This document shows positions 62,053 through 64,000 of a stretch of DNA of 64,000 bases, piece by piece. The number at the start of each line of letters is the position of its first letter. The stretch's first letter is position 1. The notes below the pieces were generated by a model. It saw only the letters and a program-made list of their open reading frames with translations. It was not told where the DNA came from and did not search any database. The translations under genes were made by a program, and so were the position numbers. Source of the stretch: Chlorobium sp. (GTDB taxonomy: Bacteria > Bacteroidota > Chlorobiia > Chlorobiales > Chlorobiaceae); contig JANQGE010000081.1 in the NCBI GenBank assembly GCA_028277485.1, forward strand, positions 17,497 to 81,496, written 5' to 3'.

Positions 62053-62272
62053 GTACCCAACATTTCCCATCTTTTAAAGTGCTTATATGGACATCACCTC
62101 TATAAAAAAGAAGATATGGCTTCCCAAAAAAAGCAAAATTTTTAATACATTCATTCTTTAACCTATTGGATGGAAATTGATTTACAAGTTTATACTAATA
62201 GAAAAACAAACAATTTTCTGGCTTGCCAGCTTAGGCTGAAGTAAACATACACTGAAGCAAATATTCAGTCCT

Positions 62273-63475
62273 GTGAATAGACGCAAAGATCTCTTTAAAA
62301 AATGCTATGATTTTACTCTGGCAGATGAAGTAAAAGCATTGGGTATATATCCGTTTTTTCACCCGATCGAAGAAACCGAAGGCCCGGTAGTCTCATTTGC
62401 CGGCAGAAAGCTTATCATGGCCGGATCCAACAACTACCTTGGACTGACTGCTGACGAAAGAGTCAAGGAAGCATCGATCAACGCTATACGGAATTACGGT
62501 ACGAGCTGTTCCGGTTCCCGCTACATGACCGGAACCGTTAACCTGCATATAGAACTCGAGGAAAAACTCGCAGACTTTTTTGAAAAAGAACGCTGTCTGC
62601 TCTTCAGCACCGGCTACCAGACCGGGCAGGGTGTCATCCCGACACTTGTCCAGCGCGGGGAATATGTCATATGCGACAAGGATAACCATGCCAGCCTTGT
62701 AGCTGCATCCATTATGGCCGTTGGCCAGTCCGCCAAATTCGTGCGATACTCCCATAACTCAATGGAAGACCTTGAACGGGCGTTGAAAACAATTCCTGAC
62801 GACGCCGGCAAGCTCATCGTTGCCGACGGGGTATTCTCAGTGTCCGGAGAAATTGTCGAACTGCCCAGACTTGCCGAACTGGCAAAAAAGTACGGTGCCC
62901 GTATCCTGCTTGACGATGCCCACGCCGTCGGAGTTATCGGACGGGGCGGACGGGGAACCCCTTCGGAGTTCAATCTCGCAGACGAGGTAGACCTTATGAT
63001 GGGCACTTTCTCCAAAACATTCGGCTCCCTCGGCGGTTATGTTGTCGGCGAGCGTGATGTCATCAATTTCATCAAGCACAATGCCTCTTCACTGATCTTC
63101 AGCGCATCACCGACACCCGGGAGTGTTGCTGCAGTCCTTGCATCACTGGATATCCTTAAAAACGAACCCGAGCTGATTGAAAGGCTGATTGTCAACACCG
63201 ACTATGTCCGCCAGGGACTTGATGCAGTGGGCTTCAAGCTCATGCCATCCCGCACGGCTATCGTATCGGTCATTATCGGCGACCAGATGAAAACCATGGT
63301 ATTCTGGAAAAAGCTCTTCGACGCCGGAGTCTATGTAAACGCCTTTATCCGCCCGGGTGTCATGCCAGGTCATGAAGCACTTAGAACCAGCTTTATGGCA
63401 ACCCATGAAAAAGAACACCTTGACAAGGTAATTACGGAGTTCAGCGCCATTGGCAAGGAACTCGAAATTATTTAG
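62273..63475 (+). CDS. Serine palmitoyltransferase-like alpha-oxoamine synthase
   Basis: 400 residues, GTG start at 62273. PLP-dependent aspartate-aminotransferase fold, alpha-oxoamine synthase family. Landmarks: MAGSNNYLGLTADERV near 47-62, SRYMTGTVNLHIELEEKLADF near 83 (shown by SGSRYMTGTVNLHIELE), DDAHAVGVIGRGGRG near 218, PLP lysine in TFSKTFGSLGGYV near 246, and RPGVMPGHEALR near 366. The opening segments IYPFFHPIE and NYLGL match the bacterial serine palmitoyltransferase subgroup better than BioF or Kbl. It would condense serine with an acyl-CoA to 3-ketosphinganine; 8-amino-7-oxononanoate synthase is the alternative. Confidence 0.78.
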   Translation: MNRRKDLFKKCYDFTLADEVKALGIYPFFHPIEETEGPVVSFAGRKLIMAGSNNYLGLTADERVKEASINAIRNYGTSCSGSRYMTGTVNLHIELEEKLADFFEKERCLLFSTGYQTGQGVIPTLVQRGEYVICDKDNHASLVAASIMAVGQSAKFVRYSHNSMEDLERALKTIPDDAGKLIVADGVFSVSGEIVELPRLAELAKKYGARILLDDAHAVGVIGRGGRGTPSEFNLADEVDLMMGTFSKTFGSLGGYVVGERDVINFIKHNASSLIFSASPTPGSVAAVLASLDILKNEPELIERLIVNTDYVRQGLDAVGFKLMPSRTAIVSVIIGDQMKTMVFWKKLFDAGVYVNAFIRPGVMPGHEALRTSFMATHEKEHLDKVITEFSAIGKELEII

Positions 63476-63627
63476 CACTCCCCTCCAAAAGCACACTTTT
63501 TTGTCATTTCCGGCCAAACGACAGGAACCCCGGAGCTTAACCATAACCACAAAAACTTAAAAATACTACAGTAATTTTTGTACTTTCCTCAAAATTCTGA
63601 TAGATTTTCAGTTACGCAACACAACTT

Positions 63628-63653
63628 CTTCCGCCAAAACATTTTGGCGGAAG
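63628..63653. promoter_or_regulatory. Perfect 12-bp hairpin upstream of the TonB receptor gene
   Basis: CTTCCGCCAAAA, CA, TTTTGGCGGAAG: a 12-bp stem with a two-base loop. It lies 39 bp before the ATG of the receptor gene. It may be a regulatory hairpin or a terminator for the serine-palmitoyltransferase-like gene; T-tract after it is weak (TTTCGG). A near-palindrome AAAAATACTACAGTAATTTTT lies at 63560-63580. Confidence 0.5.
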
Positions 63654-63691
63654 TTTCGGTAACACACCTAATACCTAATAACAAAACGTCC

Positions 63692-64000
63692 ATGGAAACA
63701 AAGCACTTTCAGGCGCTCCCCCTTGCACGTTTGATTCTTCCCTTCTTTATGCTGTTCCTCCTGTTCTCGCCTTCACCGGCACATGCAGCAGATTCCGGTA
63801 CAGTGAAGGGAACAATCACCGACAAAACTGACGGCGAAGCGGTCATCGGCGCTTCGGCCATGCTGGAAAATACAACCTTCGGTTCCGCATCCGATATCGA
63901 AGGCAACTACACGATTGCAAACATTCCCGCCGGCACCTACCGACTCAAGGTAAATGCCATAGGCTACTCACCCTTTATTCAGACCATCACGGTAACAGCC
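63692..64000 (+). CDS. TonB-dependent receptor with carboxypeptidase-regulatory-like domain, N-terminal part
   Basis: ATG at 63692; 103 codons run to the window end. Signal peptide about 1-33 (LILPFFMLFLLFSPSPAHAA), then a carboxypeptidase-D regulatory-like beta sandwich: GTVKGTITDKTDGEAVIGASAML (shown by GTVKGTITDKTDG), TTFGSASDIEGNYTIANIPAGTYRLKV with the hallmark GNYTIANIPAGTYRL, GYSPF. This is the start of Bacteroidetes/Chlorobi TonB-dependent outer membrane receptors; plug and barrel lie beyond the window. Substrate unknown. Confidence 0.82.
   Translation, partial: METKHFQALPLARLILPFFMLFLLFSPSPAHAADSGTVKGTITDKTDGEAVIGASAMLENTTFGSASDIEGNYTIANIPAGTYRLKVNAIGYSPFIQTITVTA

Noticed and set aside
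1..64000. tRNA, rRNA, tmRNA, CRISPR arrays, phage and IS elements
   Set aside because: No tRNA-like cloverleaf ends, no regularly spaced direct repeats, and no transposase, integrase or phage gene was seen in any frame.

Overview
The window comes from the chromosome of a green sulfur bacterium (Chlorobiaceae). The decisive markers are csmA and csmC, the chlorosome baseplate and envelope protein genes at 55.7-56.5 kb, with the CsmA protein almost letter-for-letter the family sequence. A HydBGDA-type sulfhydrogenase operon, a B12-dependent radical SAM protein of the BchQ/BchR/HpnP type and ArsA-type ATPases beside the chlorosome genes fit this. Genus cannot be fixed from the sequence; Chlorobium or Prosthecochloris are reasonable guesses. 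Gene density is normal for a free-living bacterium, there is no phage or insertion sequence, and I see no tRNA, rRNA or CRISPR array.

Layout. 1-5.95 kb (minus): an apparent operon FIST sensor - hybrid histidine kinase - 6-phosphogluconate dehydrogenase - glucose-6-phosphate dehydrogenase (cut by the window edge), linking a sensory pair to the oxidative pentose phosphate pathway. 6.2-10.1 kb: a GluR0-like ligand-gated potassium channel, divergent from a GCS2-family ligase and an AstE/aspartoacylase-like deacylase. 10.1-16.6 kb: GT4 glycosyltransferase, YbaK-type editing protein, small outer membrane barrel, aldehyde dehydrogenase, rRNA methyltransferase and a membrane protein. 16.9-22.6 kb: U32 protein and the four-gene hydBGDA operon. 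22.7-27.6 kb (minus): MscS channel, FAD amine-oxidase-type protein, gamma carbonic anhydrase, an SDR and a broken SDR. 28.0-35.9 kb (plus): lptB, SbcC-type ATPase, radical SAM protein, HD phosphohydrolase, YtxH protein, alpha/beta hydrolase. 36-48.8 kb: aroA, rpsU, a zinc-ribbon-like protein, a CBS-like protein lacking its PLP lysine, alr, a ComEA-like protein, asd, dusB, recA, an SDR, and an M16 peptidase. 48.9-52.4 kb: tig, nadC, folB, folK. 52.5-57.8 kb (minus): arsA - unknown 528-aa protein - csmC/csmA - arsA, a chlorosome block. 57.9-64 kb: pyrK, ssb, holA, an SDR beside a serine-palmitoyltransferase-like gene, and the start of a TonB-dependent receptor.

The non-coding part is dominated by three families of dispersed palindromic repeats. 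R1 (about 12 copies or fragments) has termini reading AGGGCACCTCTATTAAT and its complement and looks like a MITE or REP element. R2 (two 67-bp copies) is bounded by CCTAAATTGAGCG/GCTCAGTTTAGG. R3 (four copies) contains variants of a CCGATACCGACGGCGAA motif and twice abuts R1 fragments. Four probable terminators or hairpins are also visible.

The most notable items are the pseudoenzyme-like CBS protein, the paired ArsA-Hsp20 ATPases around csmCA with an uncharacterised repeat-tailed partner, a group 3b-type hydrogenase large subunit that ends exactly at the Ni-ligand histidine, the GluR0-like channel next to glutamate/N-acyl-amino-acid-type enzymes, and a possible sphingolipid pair.
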